A stretch of 64,000 bases of DNA from Ciborinia camelliae (Eukaryota; Ascomycota; Leotiomycetes; Helotiales; Sclerotiniaceae). The notes beneath the pieces were generated by a model, which ran no database searches, was not told the DNA's origin, and saw nothing but the letters and a program-made list of their open reading frames with translations. The stretch covers positions 554,405 to 618,404 of the forward strand of contig JANPYM010000003.1 of the NCBI GenBank assembly GCA_025890175.1, read 5' to 3'. The position numbers and the translations under genes are program-made. Below, piece after piece: positions 37,502 through 48,659 of this stretch (the stretch's first letter is position 1; every line of letters starts with the position of its first letter).

Positions 37502-39726
37502 CAATATTCTTGATCATTGATTAAGGGGCTTGACTGGGGAAAGAAATATGAAGAGGATTATCAAACAAGATGTCAATGACCTCACCGGTCTGGCATTAGG
37601 TATTCTTCAGAACCATATTCCCCATTCCTCTTTGGCCTGGATGTCCACCTTCTTACTCTCCTTAAGCATCAATTCACGACTTATTTTGTCTTCTTCTGGG
37701 ACAGCAGGTGTTTGGGCAGGTCACATCATGATTTATTCCAGAGATCCGGCATCGAAAAACTCGATAGCTTCTGTTTTTTCCCATCACATGCAACACATCA
37801 ACACATCAACACATCAGCGAGGGCGTTTTGGATCATTCTCGTTTTTTTCACAGTACATCAAAGTACTTCTTTCTGGGAACAGGACCTCTGGTTAGGGAGA
37901 TTTTACATATGGCGGTGTTGCGGTTGGATCCTTGGATCATTTTTTTTTCTTTTTATTGCTGGGAGGACTGGCTGTTCTTTGCATGCACATGGGGGGGAGA
38001 AGCAGTTTTTTTTACGGGAAGTGTGTGCCTTCCTTCCTATCCGTTGAGAGGATGAGGGTTTTATTGGGAAGAAGTCTCTGTTCTTAGATTGGGGTGGGGT
38101 TACTTGGGGAGGACAAAGATCTGATTTGCTTGCTTTGCAAAGTGATCGATCGAGTGCTCTTTGGTAACTACTGAAGTTGAGAGTTAAAAGGGGTGCAAAA
38201 AGTGGCTAGCGTGCCTTCATGTAGCTAGCCTTGGAATGGAATTGATTGGGATTGAATCGATTGGGATGGGGTGGGATGGGATTGGGTAGGATGGTATGGG
38301 GGATAGCATAGGATAGGATAGGATAGGATAAAGCGGTATGGTATGCTGGGAACAGATAGAAAATTAAGAACAATGGAGATTACTTCCTTTTACTCTTTTT
38401 TGGCTTGGCTTCTGTTTTGCTTGTGTGGGTGAGTGGGAGTATGGGAGTGAGTCGTTCAAACAGAGTAAGTGAGTGAGGATGTTAATGACGGAATCATTCA
38501 AATAGAGTGGGAAAAATCATATTGGTATTTATTCTCTCTCTCCCCCTTTCTCTCTCTCTCTCTCCCTCTCTCTCTTTCTAGCTTATGATAGTGCATATAG
38601 GTTGCACTTGGAAGAGATTATCTTGTTGGAAAGGGGGGGGGACTGGGTGATTGGGGGACTGGAGGACTGGAGGACTGATTGACTTGTATCATTGTACATT
38701 GTATTTTTTGGGTGATGATGTGGGTGGGGTGGAGGGGTGGAGGGGTGGAGGGATTCATTTGGTTGGTGACTGACTGGTTGACTGACTGGTTGACTGACTT
38801 CTCTTCTCTTGTTTTATTTTGTTTTGTTTTAAAAAGAAATATGGAGAGGAGAGGAAGAATAGGAATGGATATGCATATGCATATGGATATGGATGAGGAG
38901 GTGATGGGTAGGTGAGTAGGTAGGTAGGTGAGTAGGTAGGTAGGTGGGTAGGTAGGTAGGTAGGTAGGTGGGTAGGTAGGTAGGTAGGTAGGTAGGTAGG
39001 TAAGTAACGATAGGAATAGAAATGGAAATGGAAATGGGAATAGGCAGAATAATTTGTGTTTGGTTCTGTGATGGCGGGATGGGTAGAGGGGTAGAGGGAA
39101 TGAGAATGAGAAGGAAACAAGGAAAAAAATCCTTCATGGTATGGTATGGTATGGTACACAGAGATTTACCGAATCATCGTTTTTCTCTTGCTTTTTTCTT
39201 CATCTTGATACTGTCACCTAGTGGAAGAGGGGGGGAGAAGGGGGTTTTAAAAAGACTTGTGTTTTTAAAGCCTGAAAGTCCGGATCCTGTGGATTGAACC
39301 TCTCCAATCATCATGATGTCTATCTCTATCTCTGTCTCTATCGAGAAGTGGACACTTCAAGGAGATAGGCGAAGAAGATGATTGTTGCCGCTTCTCAATA
39401 TTAGATATTACTGTACCTAGTTATCAATCAGTTAACCAATGGGCGAAGGGTGCTATACGTAAGTAGGTAGCATGGCTCAACATGAGGAATATAGTAGAGG
39501 CGAATATGAGAGATTCTTGAGGAGGGGTGGTTGGGTATGAAATGCGAAACTGGCGAGGTTGTATGGGAGAAAGAGAGTGAAATGGGGTTTCTACTATTCA
39601 ACCAAAACTTATAATTGAATTATTACTATACACTAGGTACCTATATATTGATGATATATCTATCGAAGAGAATGAAATTACTCTGTACTTCGCATGATGG
39701 AAATATCCATCCCCTGATCAGCGAGC
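37502..39726. other. Repeat-rich intergenic region, convergent 3' ends
   Basis: Both neighbours end here. The region has GGGAT, CTCTC, GGAGG and GACTG simple runs. The ORF at 37530-37895 begins just after a stop codon and is taken as 3' UTR. I see no gene. Confidence 0.6.
38904..39003. repeat. (GTAG)n microsatellite
   Basis: About 24 GTAG tetramers, some changed to GTGG or GTGA, run for about 100 bp. The minus-strand YLPT-repeat ORFs are translations of this array. Confidence 0.95.
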
Positions 39727-41308
39727 TCAAGACCTCACAGTAGCGTTCCAAGCCGAATATCGCACGATTTGTCGAAAATGCCCATAGAGACCTATACAAC
39801 TTCCTAGTATGAGGTAGAAAGGATACAGGATCGTGAATTTTATCATCATGCGCTTTGTTACGAATTCCGATAGTACAAAATAGGTGATGGCGAGACTGCC
39901 GATGAGGCATAGGGTTCTATGAATGAATCGATGTAAGTTACGACTCAACAAATATGATTTGAACGAAAATCAACATACCCAATGATGAACAGCCACTCCG
40001 AAGCAGGAAATTCGAAGAAAATAAGATTCTTCAGCTGATTTCCCGTCTTGGGAAAACCGGTGATGAGGAAACTCAACATCAAGCACGTGTATTGCGAAAC
40101 CAGATAATAGCTCAATTCGCGGATGAAGAGTAGAGATAATAACCCAAATCGCATCAGCAGATTTCTTTTCCTGTGCGGCGACTTTTTGTATGCTAATACA
40201 AAATGGCGGTAGCTAGCTTGTGTCCAACCTTGAGCCCATCGGAGCCGCTGTTTGAGGAATGATCGGAAAGTTGTCGGTGCCAATTCGTACGAGAGGACAT
40301 TGGGCTCGTGGACACATACGGCGCCTTGCTCTAAAGCACGCAAGGCAGAGTCAATGTCTTCGGTTAACATACTAGCATCCATTTTCAGATCGCGGAGAAG
40401 ATTGGCCCGCCAGTAGCCGTTGGAACCTAGGGGGATGTTAGAGATACTGGAACTTATGTATACATTGAAATGCAGGGGAATAATATATGTTTACCGGTAA
40501 ATAGACCATAGCCGAATAACGCAGCTCGGCCGGGATGTGACGTAGCATAGATCTTGTCGAACTCTACGGCTATCATACCGGTCAGGAATGTAGCCTTGGA
40601 GTTCTGAATCACACATCGTCCTTGGACGCAATCGACTTCTTCATCGGCTAGAAATCGCTCGACTGCCCATCGGGGCCCATAAGGATGCGTGTAGTGATCG
40701 CAATCGAATAAGGCGATAATGTGTGCCCCGGTATATAAGGAAAAGAAATAATTAAGATTGTGTGCTTTAGAGGTTGAGTCCGGTACTTTGATTATTCTCA
40801 ATCGGGGAATTTTCGCTGCGAGATCATTCATTTGAGTCTCGAGGGGCTCAATAGGTTTGGGTGTATTGTACAATACGTTGATCCGGATCTTGTCTTCGGG
40901 GTAGATAATATGATCTAGAGCGTAGTGAATCCTATCCATAATAATGTCTTGTTCGTTGGGAAGATATGCGACGATAACCAGATCCAATATCAGGAGTTGA
41001 TCATCGGGAGTGGGAAATTTCCAACCGTTTTGCTCCACGTCATAAAGTGCTTTTCTTGCGATTCTGTTGGGCTTTAGACTGTATAGGGCTTCCATGACAT
41101 TCATGGCTGCTGTGTAGGAATTCGTGGAGAGATAGATGAGCCAGAAAATCTCTATCAACTTTGGCGTACAAAACATGTAAAGACATGTTGAGAAGATAAA
41201 ATAGGAGATAATGAGGAGAAATGGAGTCCAATCCAGCAGGAAGGCTGAAGCTCTAGATACGTGAGTGCTTAGAGCAGCAAATCTTGCAAGATCAGATAGC
41301 TTCAGCAT
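39727..41308 (-). CDS. Processive GT2 family membrane glycosyltransferase
   Basis: Exons are 41308-40495, 40426-39979 and 39916-39727, giving 483 residues; introns are 68 and 62 nt with GTAAAC and GTATGT donors. Two N-terminal membrane helices (about 25-75) precede a GT-A catalytic domain. It has IVAYLPNEQDIIMDRI (about 112-127), the DxD motif FDCD (Asp202, Asp204), TEDID (Glu294-Asp295) and QRLRW (331-335), that is, the D, DxD, ED, QxxRW set of processive GT2 synthases such as cellulose, chitin and beta-glucan types. At least four C-terminal helices follow. It should make and export a polysaccharide at the plasma membrane; linkage and sugar are unknown. It is divergent, across 1 kb, from the GH16/acyltransferase fusion gene, which suggests shared control and a shared pathway. 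It is clearly different in sequence from the Cps1p-like protein at 25.6-27.4 kb. Confidence 0.88.
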
Positions 41309-42315
41309 CTTGCGAGAACAAACAATGGAGTGAAAGTATTAAATTTGCCCCAAGAAAGGAATGTGGGAAAGGGGCCCGTGAAGGAATAGAAGAATATCAA
41401 CAGACAGATAAGTTTCTGCATGTTTTCGTGCCTCATATGAGATTCCAACCCGTGAACGAGATTCATCTTGATGTATTCTTGGTACAATCCATGAATAGCA
41501 TCATACCGAGCTGATCAAACTATTGAAAGCAGGCGGCCGTTAGCAATATTGCTTGCTTGCTGTAATTAGAGCATCCGAACAACGCGATATATGAAGAATG
41601 TGATGTATTAATTCCATGGGAGAGATTCTGTATTGAGATTCAGCACTGAGGCTTGTCGATGTTCCAGACTTCTAGATAGTTTTGCATCCATCTCGTGTGT
41701 GGTGCATTGCTACCAAGTCTTTCGTTTCGCTGAATGAAGTATCGAGGATGCTGAGAAGTGATTGTTGGTACCAATTGTTTCAAGCCACTCGATGAAAATA
41801 GAAGTTCTTTTGAGCGGTGAGCTCTCATCTCCATGTGTCAATCGATGGTAATGAATACCGGCAATTTCAATATTATGTTGTTGGGATATTGAAGTTTGGG
41901 AAAAACAAACTCATAAATCTAAATTTATCGCTGGAACAATCCATCGGAAGCTAAAAAGCCACTGAATGAGCCACTGAAGCCACTGAAGCCACTGAAGCCA
42001 CCATATAGAATTGGCCAACGTGCTTCATTCGTTTCCCCTTTTCCCTCTTCAACCGGCCAGCGACCACCCATGAAGCATTCGCAGTTCATAACATTGGCTA
42101 TACTCGTACTGTCTGAGAGCCTCTTATAAAAACAGAAGTTATATCTAAATTCATTCCTACTTACCCCGAAAAGCAAAACGCTAATAAGACATCATGAATT
42201 GTGGTTGCCTGCCTCAGCCATTGAGGATGTGTGCTTTTAAATTTGATATTCACAGTATTCTATGAATGTGTGTTTTAAGATTTATCTCATGGCATCGTTT
42301 TAACAATATGAAGTC
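41309..42315. promoter_or_regulatory. Shared divergent promoter, GT2 / GH16-acyltransferase
   Basis: A 1-kb AT-rich region lies between two divergent start codons. It contains a 9-bp tandem repeat (listed separately). I see no long ORF. A common promoter is inferred from the arrangement only. Confidence 0.45.
41958..42002. repeat. (GCCACTGAA)n 9-bp tandem repeat
   Basis: Four to five copies of GCCACTGAAG/GCCACTGAAT lie in the divergent promoter, about 310 bp upstream of the fusion-gene start. Confidence 0.9.
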
Positions 42316-45300
42316 ATGATGAAGGTAGCCTGGAGGAATTCTTCTCTTTTCATCTTGCTCTTGTTATCGATCATGTACACCCTTTCCATCCTGTCTTTAC
42401 TCTCTACCATTGCATTCTCCGTCTACGCCCAATCTTCTTCTTCTGCCACTACCACTTCCTATAATGGTGATTGCTCGTGTGGGTATTATGACATTGTGAC
42501 TGGAAACTTCTTTACGGAATCTCTAATAGTTTATTTCAATGAGACCGATACTCTCTCGGACGATTTTATACTTCAGTCATACGAAAACAAGTATGAGAAG
42601 GATTACAACAGTATATTCCGTCAAGGTTCCAATCCAATAAATATCAACTTTCTCAATAATTCATTTGTTACATCCATTAACGATGACCCTCGCTCTCAAT
42701 CTTCGTCCAAATCACGTTCACGGCAAATTGCATCAAACTCTACCTATCACGGCAACAGCTCTACTACGACGACTAGTGGAGGAGGCAACAACTCTTCAAC
42801 TACCAACGATCCAAAATCAGCATCGTCATCATCTAGTGCACCCTTCACTCCGTCCCTGAAACTGTCTGTAGATCCACCAACTAGTGATCACTTGGTTATA
42901 GGTGGTGGCATCAGGACTGTGAGACAAGATATTCAGTATGGTTCAGCACGTGCTTACCTTCGTCCTTCAAATCAGGGAGTTGGGGGTACTTCGCTCTCGA
43001 TGATGTTCCGATATAATGAGACAGAATCGATGGAACTCAACGTCATGAACACCAACCAAAATTCAACTTCTTGGGTAACAAGTTTAATTCATTCGGAATT
43101 TCCGGATCCGTCACTTGGCACAAACTTCAGTACTTTTGCCGAGAAGAATATCTCGCTATATAATTACAACGAGTTTCGACTGGACTGGACGAAAAATGAA
43201 GTTAATTGGTACATCGGAAATGTTCTTGTCAGATCAACTTCCAAGAAGGATGGCTCTGTGCCATCTACTCCCTCTCCCTTCTTTATCAAACATTGGTCTA
43301 CAGGAAATCCATATTCGATGCAAGGTCCACCCATATCTACCTCAGATGCAAATATCGGATGGGTTCGACTCTTTTTCAATTCATCATTGATGAATTCTAC
43401 AGATCATGCAAATTTCAACTCGCAATGCAACCTTACTGTCGCATGTTCAATGGACAACAATGCTTTACGCGGCTCCTCGCCTTTCTTGTCAGCCGCTTTG
43501 AATCCCTGGGAACAGCATGTTGCTCATGGTACACTTCGATGGGTAGCGATTTGGTTCAGTGTAGGCTGTATGATGGCCACTTTGACAGCTCTACTAAATG
43601 CTTTCCTTAAGCTCAAAGTCTTCAAGAAGAAAGAAGAAAAGCCCCAACATACTCCAGAAGATGATGTTGGTGTGATGAACCCTCCTTCTCCGCCCTACAC
43701 TCATTCCAGAAACGCAAGCTTGACTCCTGCACCGTCATACAGAACCAGAATCGAATCTTATAATTCGGAGTCCATGACTAGAATGTCTTCTTTGACTTTT
43801 TCATCCGTAAACCAGTCAGCTTCTGGTGAACGAGGCTTGAGTGGTATTGGATCTGTTGATAATGTGTATAGTAAAGTCGATCCCGAGTGGGACATATGCA
43901 GGGATAGTTCAGGCAACAACAGTGATAATATACCTCCTAGCCTACCTCCCTCCTGGCCAAATTCACCCACCGCTAGTCGTTTTGATTTCAATTTCAAGGA
44001 AAATTCTAAACAACTCTCGGGGCTTAAAAATACTACTACCGTAAATACATTGGTCAATACAACACCCGATATCGAAACGAACGTCACAGAAGAAAAACGA
44101 CAGAAGGATGCCCAGACTTACATTGATACCCGTCCAGATAGGAAGAACACCACAAAAGTCTTTCCCACATCGGTATTTTCAACAAATGAAAGTACATCCC
44201 CCATCAAAACAAACCAAAGAGTCGATCACCTCGCTGGTCTCATTACTGTAGCAGCAATCAGCGTGACAGTCCTTCACTTTTGCCTAACCTTCGTACCAGC
44301 AGTCATTGCCCCCGGTGCCTTTGCTCATTATCCTGCTGAAAAATGGATCAATAAAACCATCGAACCTTTCTTTCTCAATCAAGGTGCCCTCGGACTTTTC
44401 TTCACAACCTCTGCTCGATTCCTCATCACTCCTTTTCTCCGCGATGGAGACCTCTCTTCTATATCTCAAAAGATCGTCAGCCGAGTTTTTCAAATTATGT
44501 TACCTGTTCTCGCGTTCGTCCTCCTCGAATACTTTCTCATTCTCTCAGGAGCAACTTACTACCTTCCTTTCTTGCCATCAATTACATGGAGCACCTGGCC
44601 TTACGTAACTCCCTTCCCGCACATCGGATATCTTCTCAATGAAGTAATCGCACTGGCATATACCATCCCCAACGCAGTCCCCCTCATAACCTTCAACTAC
44701 TGCACCGGTGTTCTCTGGACTATTCCTGTAATAATTCAGGGATCATGGACCACGCTTCTCGCCATCCTTCTTATAACTTCTATTCCAGCGCCCCACAAAC
44801 GCTTCCCTTTCTATCTCTTTTCGCTCCTCGTAAATTGGTACTCGCTCTCTTGGTCTTCGTTTTTCTGGATCGGTATTCTACTCACCGATCTTGAACTTAC
44901 CTATCATATCCCCAAATATTTGCACAAACGCCCTTTCATCTACTATCCTCTGATTCTAATCCTCACAGTTCTCGCCCTCCTAGCCCTCAGCGCGGATACC
45001 TTCAACCAATGGCTAAACTACAGCGTCATAACCAAAGAAACACTCATTCATCCCGATCCAACTACGGGTCTTCCAGCTACTATCACTCATAATTCCGGAT
45101 ACCCCGGATACCCGGGATATTGGATTCCTCATTTCAACGGCCTTATCTTCTGCACCGCAATTCAATGCCTCGCGTCTATATCCCCCTTCATCCAATCATT
45201 CCTGTCCGCCAAGCATCTCATGCTCTTATTCCCCCACGCTTTTAGCATGTATCTATTCCACGGTATGATATTCTGGTCTCTGGGTGCTTGGGTATGTATT

Positions 45301-45750
45301 ACGGTCAACAACATCTTACCGTATTGGGCAGTGTTGATTGTAACGGCCGTCGTGTGCTATACGGTGTTATTCTTATCATTGCCTATATTGTCTCTGATAG
45401 CGTGGTTGTGTGGAAAAGGAGTGGCAGGGGATATCAGGAGAGATTCTACAGAAGAGCCATTGCGAGGGCGGCCAACGTTAGTACCGTTTGGAAGGGATTG
45501 GTTGGACCGGAATGGGATGGTTGATGGGATTCCTGTAGTTAGTGGGGTGGAACCGATTGAGAAAAATCAGATTGGAAGGATGGAGAAAGGGAAAGGAAAC
45601 GAGCAAATTAATGAGGTGGAAATTCAAATTACAGAGTGCGAGGAGGAAATTGAAGGAGATCCTACTATTAGACCTATTAACAATATGGCCAAGGGTACGA
45701 TCCCCGAGGGTGAGGTGCATATCAACGGAGACGAGATTATAAAAGCTTGA
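42316..45750 (+). CDS. GH16-like ectodomain fused to acyltransferase-3-like membrane domain
   Basis: This is one uninterrupted 1144-codon exon; the start MMKVAWRN is followed by a signal anchor (about 10-40). Residues about 50-355 resemble the fungal GH16 glucanase fold: GGGIRTVRQDIQYGSARAYL (about 197-216), GTSLSMMFRYNETES, then DANIGWVRLFFN. The GH16 catalytic ExDxE is replaced by Ser238-x-Glu240-x-Asn242, so hydrolysis is unlikely and glycan binding more plausible. A transmembrane helix (about 404-428) and a Ser/Pro-rich cytosolic linker lead to a second region (about 637-1035) of about ten helices. It starts DHLAGLITVAAISVTVLHFC with His654, matching the first helix and histidine of OafA-type acyltransferase-3 proteins. 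A Glu-rich tail ends the protein. Such enzymes move acyl groups across the membrane onto glycans. Sequons are frequent in the ectodomain. Position beside a GT2 synthase suggests polysaccharide acylation (inference). Confidence 0.85.
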   Translation: MMKVAWRNSSLFILLLLSIMYTLSILSLLSTIAFSVYAQSSSSATTTSYNGDCSCGYYDIVTGNFFTESLIVYFNETDTLSDDFILQSYENKYEKDYNSIFRQGSNPININFLNNSFVTSINDDPRSQSSSKSRSRQIASNSTYHGNSSTTTTSGGGNNSSTTNDPKSASSSSSAPFTPSLKLSVDPPTSDHLVIGGGIRTVRQDIQYGSARAYLRPSNQGVGGTSLSMMFRYNETESMELNVMNTNQNSTSWVTSLIHSEFPDPSLGTNFSTFAEKNISLYNYNEFRLDWTKNEVNWYIGNVLVRSTSKKDGSVPSTPSPFFIKHWSTGNPYSMQGPPISTSDANIGWVRLFFNSSLMNSTDHANFNSQCNLTVACSMDNNALRGSSPFLSAALNPWEQHVAHGTLRWVAIWFSVGCMMATLTALLNAFLKLKVFKKKEEKPQHTPEDDVGVMNPPSPPYTHSRNASLTPAPSYRTRIESYNSESMTRMSSLTFSSVNQSASGERGLSGIGSVDNVYSKVDPEWDICRDSSGNNSDNIPPSLPPSWPNSPTASRFDFNFKENSKQLSGLKNTTTVNTLVNTTPDIETNVTEEKRQKDAQTYIDTRPDRKNTTKVFPTSVFSTNESTSPIKTNQRVDHLAGLITVAAISVTVLHFCLTFVPAVIAPGAFAHYPAEKWINKTIEPFFLNQGALGLFFTTSARFLITPFLRDGDLSSISQKIVSRVFQIMLPVLAFVLLEYFLILSGATYYLPFLPSITWSTWPYVTPFPHIGYLLNEVIALAYTIPNAVPLITFNYCTGVLWTIPVIIQGSWTTLLAILLITSIPAPHKRFPFYLFSLLVNWYSLSWSSFFWIGILLTDLELTYHIPKYLHKRPFIYYPLILILTVLALLALSADTFNQWLNYSVITKETLIHPDPTTGLPATITHNSGYPGYPGYWIPHFNGLIFCTAIQCLASISPFIQSFLSAKHLMLLFPHAFSMYLFHGMIFWSLGAWVCITVNNILPYWAVLIVTAVVCYTVLFLSLPILSLIAWLCGKGVAGDIRRDSTEEPLRGRPTLVPFGRDWLDRNGMVDGIPVVSGVEPIEKNQIGRMEKGKGNEQINEVEIQITECEEEIEGDPTIRPINNMAKGTIPEGEVHINGDEIIKA

Positions 45751-46396
45751 GGAATGGATAGAGAGTTCGCAGTTCTTTCGCGGGGATGATAGGCTTCAAC
45801 AGGAAACATGTTTATACAAATTTCATAATATCTCTTTCCGAGCAATACATTTAATCTTTTGAAAATATCAATATTCTATTACCAATATTACCACCAACCA
45901 TATATCACTCCTTGTTCTAATTCACGCACCCATGATGCTATTCACAACAAAATGTGTCCGATGAATTGCAAAAGTTGGAATTGGAAGTTATTGTCTCGCT
46001 TTTCGCCATACATTTTAGAAAGTTGAGCTCCACCAATTCTGAGAGCTTTGACATTATCCTGTGAATCAGATACTGGAATCATTGCCCCCCTATTTCACCC
46101 GAGACAAATTGCTGTCAAGTCTCGGGAATGTTTGTTTTTAAGTGAGACATTACAGCTCATGTTGAAGGCATAAGATATTCCGAGCAGGGTCTCTAATGGT
46201 CCGGACTGCAGTCTAGACTACAGGAAATCCAGACTCCGAGTAATTATCGAACCTTGTTCCAGGTAAATATTTGGTGTGTCCTTTACAAAACTTCTTTTCC
46301 CATCAGCAATGAATTGTGCATCTCTTGATTCCTTTGGATCCGCATCGCTGGCCAGAAAAATCCAAAAGGCTAGAAAGATCGATTATATTGACCACC
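45751..46396. other. Intergenic between two co-directional acyltransferase genes
   Basis: A 646-bp gap holds the 3' UTR of the fusion gene and the promoter of the next. An ATG at 46310 is out of frame with the downstream gene, so a short upstream ORF or alternative first exon is possible. No other structure is seen. Confidence 0.5.
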
Positions 46397-47803
46397 ATGA
46401 AATCGTTTGTCCCATCACCACCTCCGAGTACTCCTCCATCCACCTACCTTTTAGGCCTGCGCGGATTCCTCGTCTTGCAAACTTTTCTATGGACGTTCCT
46501 TCAGACCTTTGTTCCTGCTACGGTCAAGAGCAATATCGTCACTTTCCCTTCAGATACACCCACCTATCAGAACCTCATTCGCAAGATTCTTTCGCCAATA
46601 TTCTGGAATGAATCACTCATATTTTCCTCATTTATTTTCTTATCCGCACGAACACTCTGCATCTCTTTCATCAGCTCTCCCACGAAACAAACCATCACAT
46701 CTTCAATATTTCGACGATCCATTCGCCTCATCACTCCCACAATCCTCTCCCTTTCCCTCATAACTCTCCTCTCGCACACTACCTCGACCAATCACCTCAC
46801 CACCATCTTCATAAACCATACCGCAAACCCCAGCATCCAAACACCCTATACTCTTCCCTCACCCGTCCCCCTCACCCTCTTCAACTCTATCTTCACTCTC
46901 TTCCTCTCTACCTCCCACACACCCCTCCACAAACTTTCCGCCGTCCTCGCTTTCCCATCCGGAACCCTATCAATCCTCCCAACCCTCTCCTCACAATCCT
47001 CCACCCTCTACACCACCGCCCTCATAATCCCCTACACGCGACCTCTCTGGCGCCTCAAATACTCCCCCCTCTTCCTCTCCACCGCCTACTGGGTATCCTC
47101 CCATTCATTCCTATCCATCAGCTCCCTCCTCCTCACCGATCTCCTCTCTCTCCCCCATTCCACCCTCCTCACTCTTTCCGCAACCGGTTTCCCACTGCCC
47201 AAATTCCTCACCCAGAACCGCATCCCGTCATGCATCCCTTACACATTTATCCTTTTAATCGGACTCGCACTGCAGTATTTTTACACCGCGTCAGATTCAC
47301 CAGTGCAGACTTCCAATGCGGAATTAAAAGCACATACGGATATATACGGTTCGTCGGGTGGCTTAAACACCACTCCGGATTTACAGGAACAAACCCCCCG
47401 AATCGCAGATTGGCTGGTCTTATGTGGAGGATTTTTGTTATTGGAGACGAGAAGGGGAGTGCAGAATTGGTTGGAAAATCATCTGCTGGTTGCTCTCGGC
47501 AGGAGGAGTTTGAGTAAGTTGTGTTTTTTCCTGGATTTATATCAAGGTAACTTGAGTCGGTAGTTCCTAATAATTTGTCATTCAGGTTACTTCTTGACGC
47601 AATCCATTGTTATATATTCGGTGGCTATCCCACTGTATCTTCATCTTGTGATGAGCAATGATGTTTCGGGGATCGTGGCGACTTTGGTTTGTTTTGTGGT
47701 TTCGATTTTGGGGACGTGGGTGTGTGGAGAGGTTTTTTATAGAGCGGTGGAGATTCCAAGTTTGTGGTTGGGGGTGTGGAGTTGGGGTTGGATGAAGAGA
47801 TGA
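46397..47803 (+). CDS. Acyltransferase-3-like multi-pass membrane protein
   Basis: Exons are 46397-47513 and 47586-47803; the GTAAGT...ATTCAG intron restores a serine codon, and the product has 444 residues. I start at the ATG at 46397 (MKSFVPSPPPSTPPSTYLLG) because the frame upstream has no other ATG. The first helix, STYLLGLRGFLVLQTFLW, matches the LRG-plus-hydrophobic opening of acyltransferase-3 proteins, and about ten helices follow. RRSIRLITP near residue 110 fits the conserved basic segment after the second helix. The histidine normally found in the first helix is not visible, so catalysis is uncertain. The C-terminal helix pair ends in RAVEIPSLWLGVWSWGWMKR. Codons are markedly C-rich (strings of CCCTC/CTTCC) compared with the fusion gene. 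Tandem placement after the fusion suggests a joint role in modifying a surface glycan. Confidence 0.75.
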
Positions 47804-48659
47804 AGAGATGAAGGGGCGCTGGCTTGTTGGGTTTGATAGCTTTGGTTGGTTGTGTGCTGGTGCATATTGAAGTTGGATGTAATGTAATGTAAAGGAATAG
47901 GGGGCTTCGTCTATGACTCTCGTCTATTGTATACGTAATTTAGTGTTTGTGATGTTTCTAAAATATTTTGGCATACATACAGAGTTCTTGACCCGTGTAC
48001 CTCGGATCAATATTATGAGTGTGCAAGATAGCCAGCCATACATTGGTTTAGGATGAGACTCAACTTACATAGTAGCACTTGTGGCATTATGGGTTTCAAG
48101 GTTTGAAGAATCTGTGAATATCTTTCAGATTGGATCTCTGAAATAGATTGAAAGTCTAAGTCTATATTGTATTATGAAAGCCCTCAAAAAGATTCATATC
48201 TCAAACGGTCCAGATCATTCCTCTACTTTACTATGGTTGGAGAACCTGTGGAGAATTTGATTGGCTATGAAGTTCAAAGCGTGACCAAAATCGAGTGGTG
48301 ATCGGCATCACACTAGTACTTAGGTACTTACAGAGGCCGGCAACGACCAATTAGCATTCATCTTCACACTCTAGAGCGAGGATAAGGATAAGGATACACA
48401 AAGAAACTTCACTTGTAGATATGGCAATGAGTGGATGAATATTGGAATATATATATTTTTAATGACTTGATATTTTCTAAAACTTAAAATTTAATACAAT
48501 CTGAATAAATTACAAGAAACTATATACAATTTATGTTGTTAAAAAAAAAGAAACTTGACATGATAATAAGGACCAAGCAAGCTTCACCTAGCCGTGAGGA
48601 TAAAATATCTCCCAGATATTCTACAACGATACTGCATCTCAACAATCGTCGCTTCCATA
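47804..48659. other. Intergenic, convergent 3' ends
   Basis: This 856-bp gap lies between the stop codons of two convergent genes. It contains an AT-rich stretch at 48440-48560. No gene or repeat of note is seen. Confidence 0.6.

Noticed and set aside
37530..37895. 121-codon ORF directly after the Ser-rich gene.
   Set aside because: It starts 29 bases after the stop codon, has no family features and is best read as 3' UTR.
38755..39159. Minus-strand ORFs with many YLPT units.
   Set aside because: They are translations of the GTAG tetramer array, not a real repeat protein.
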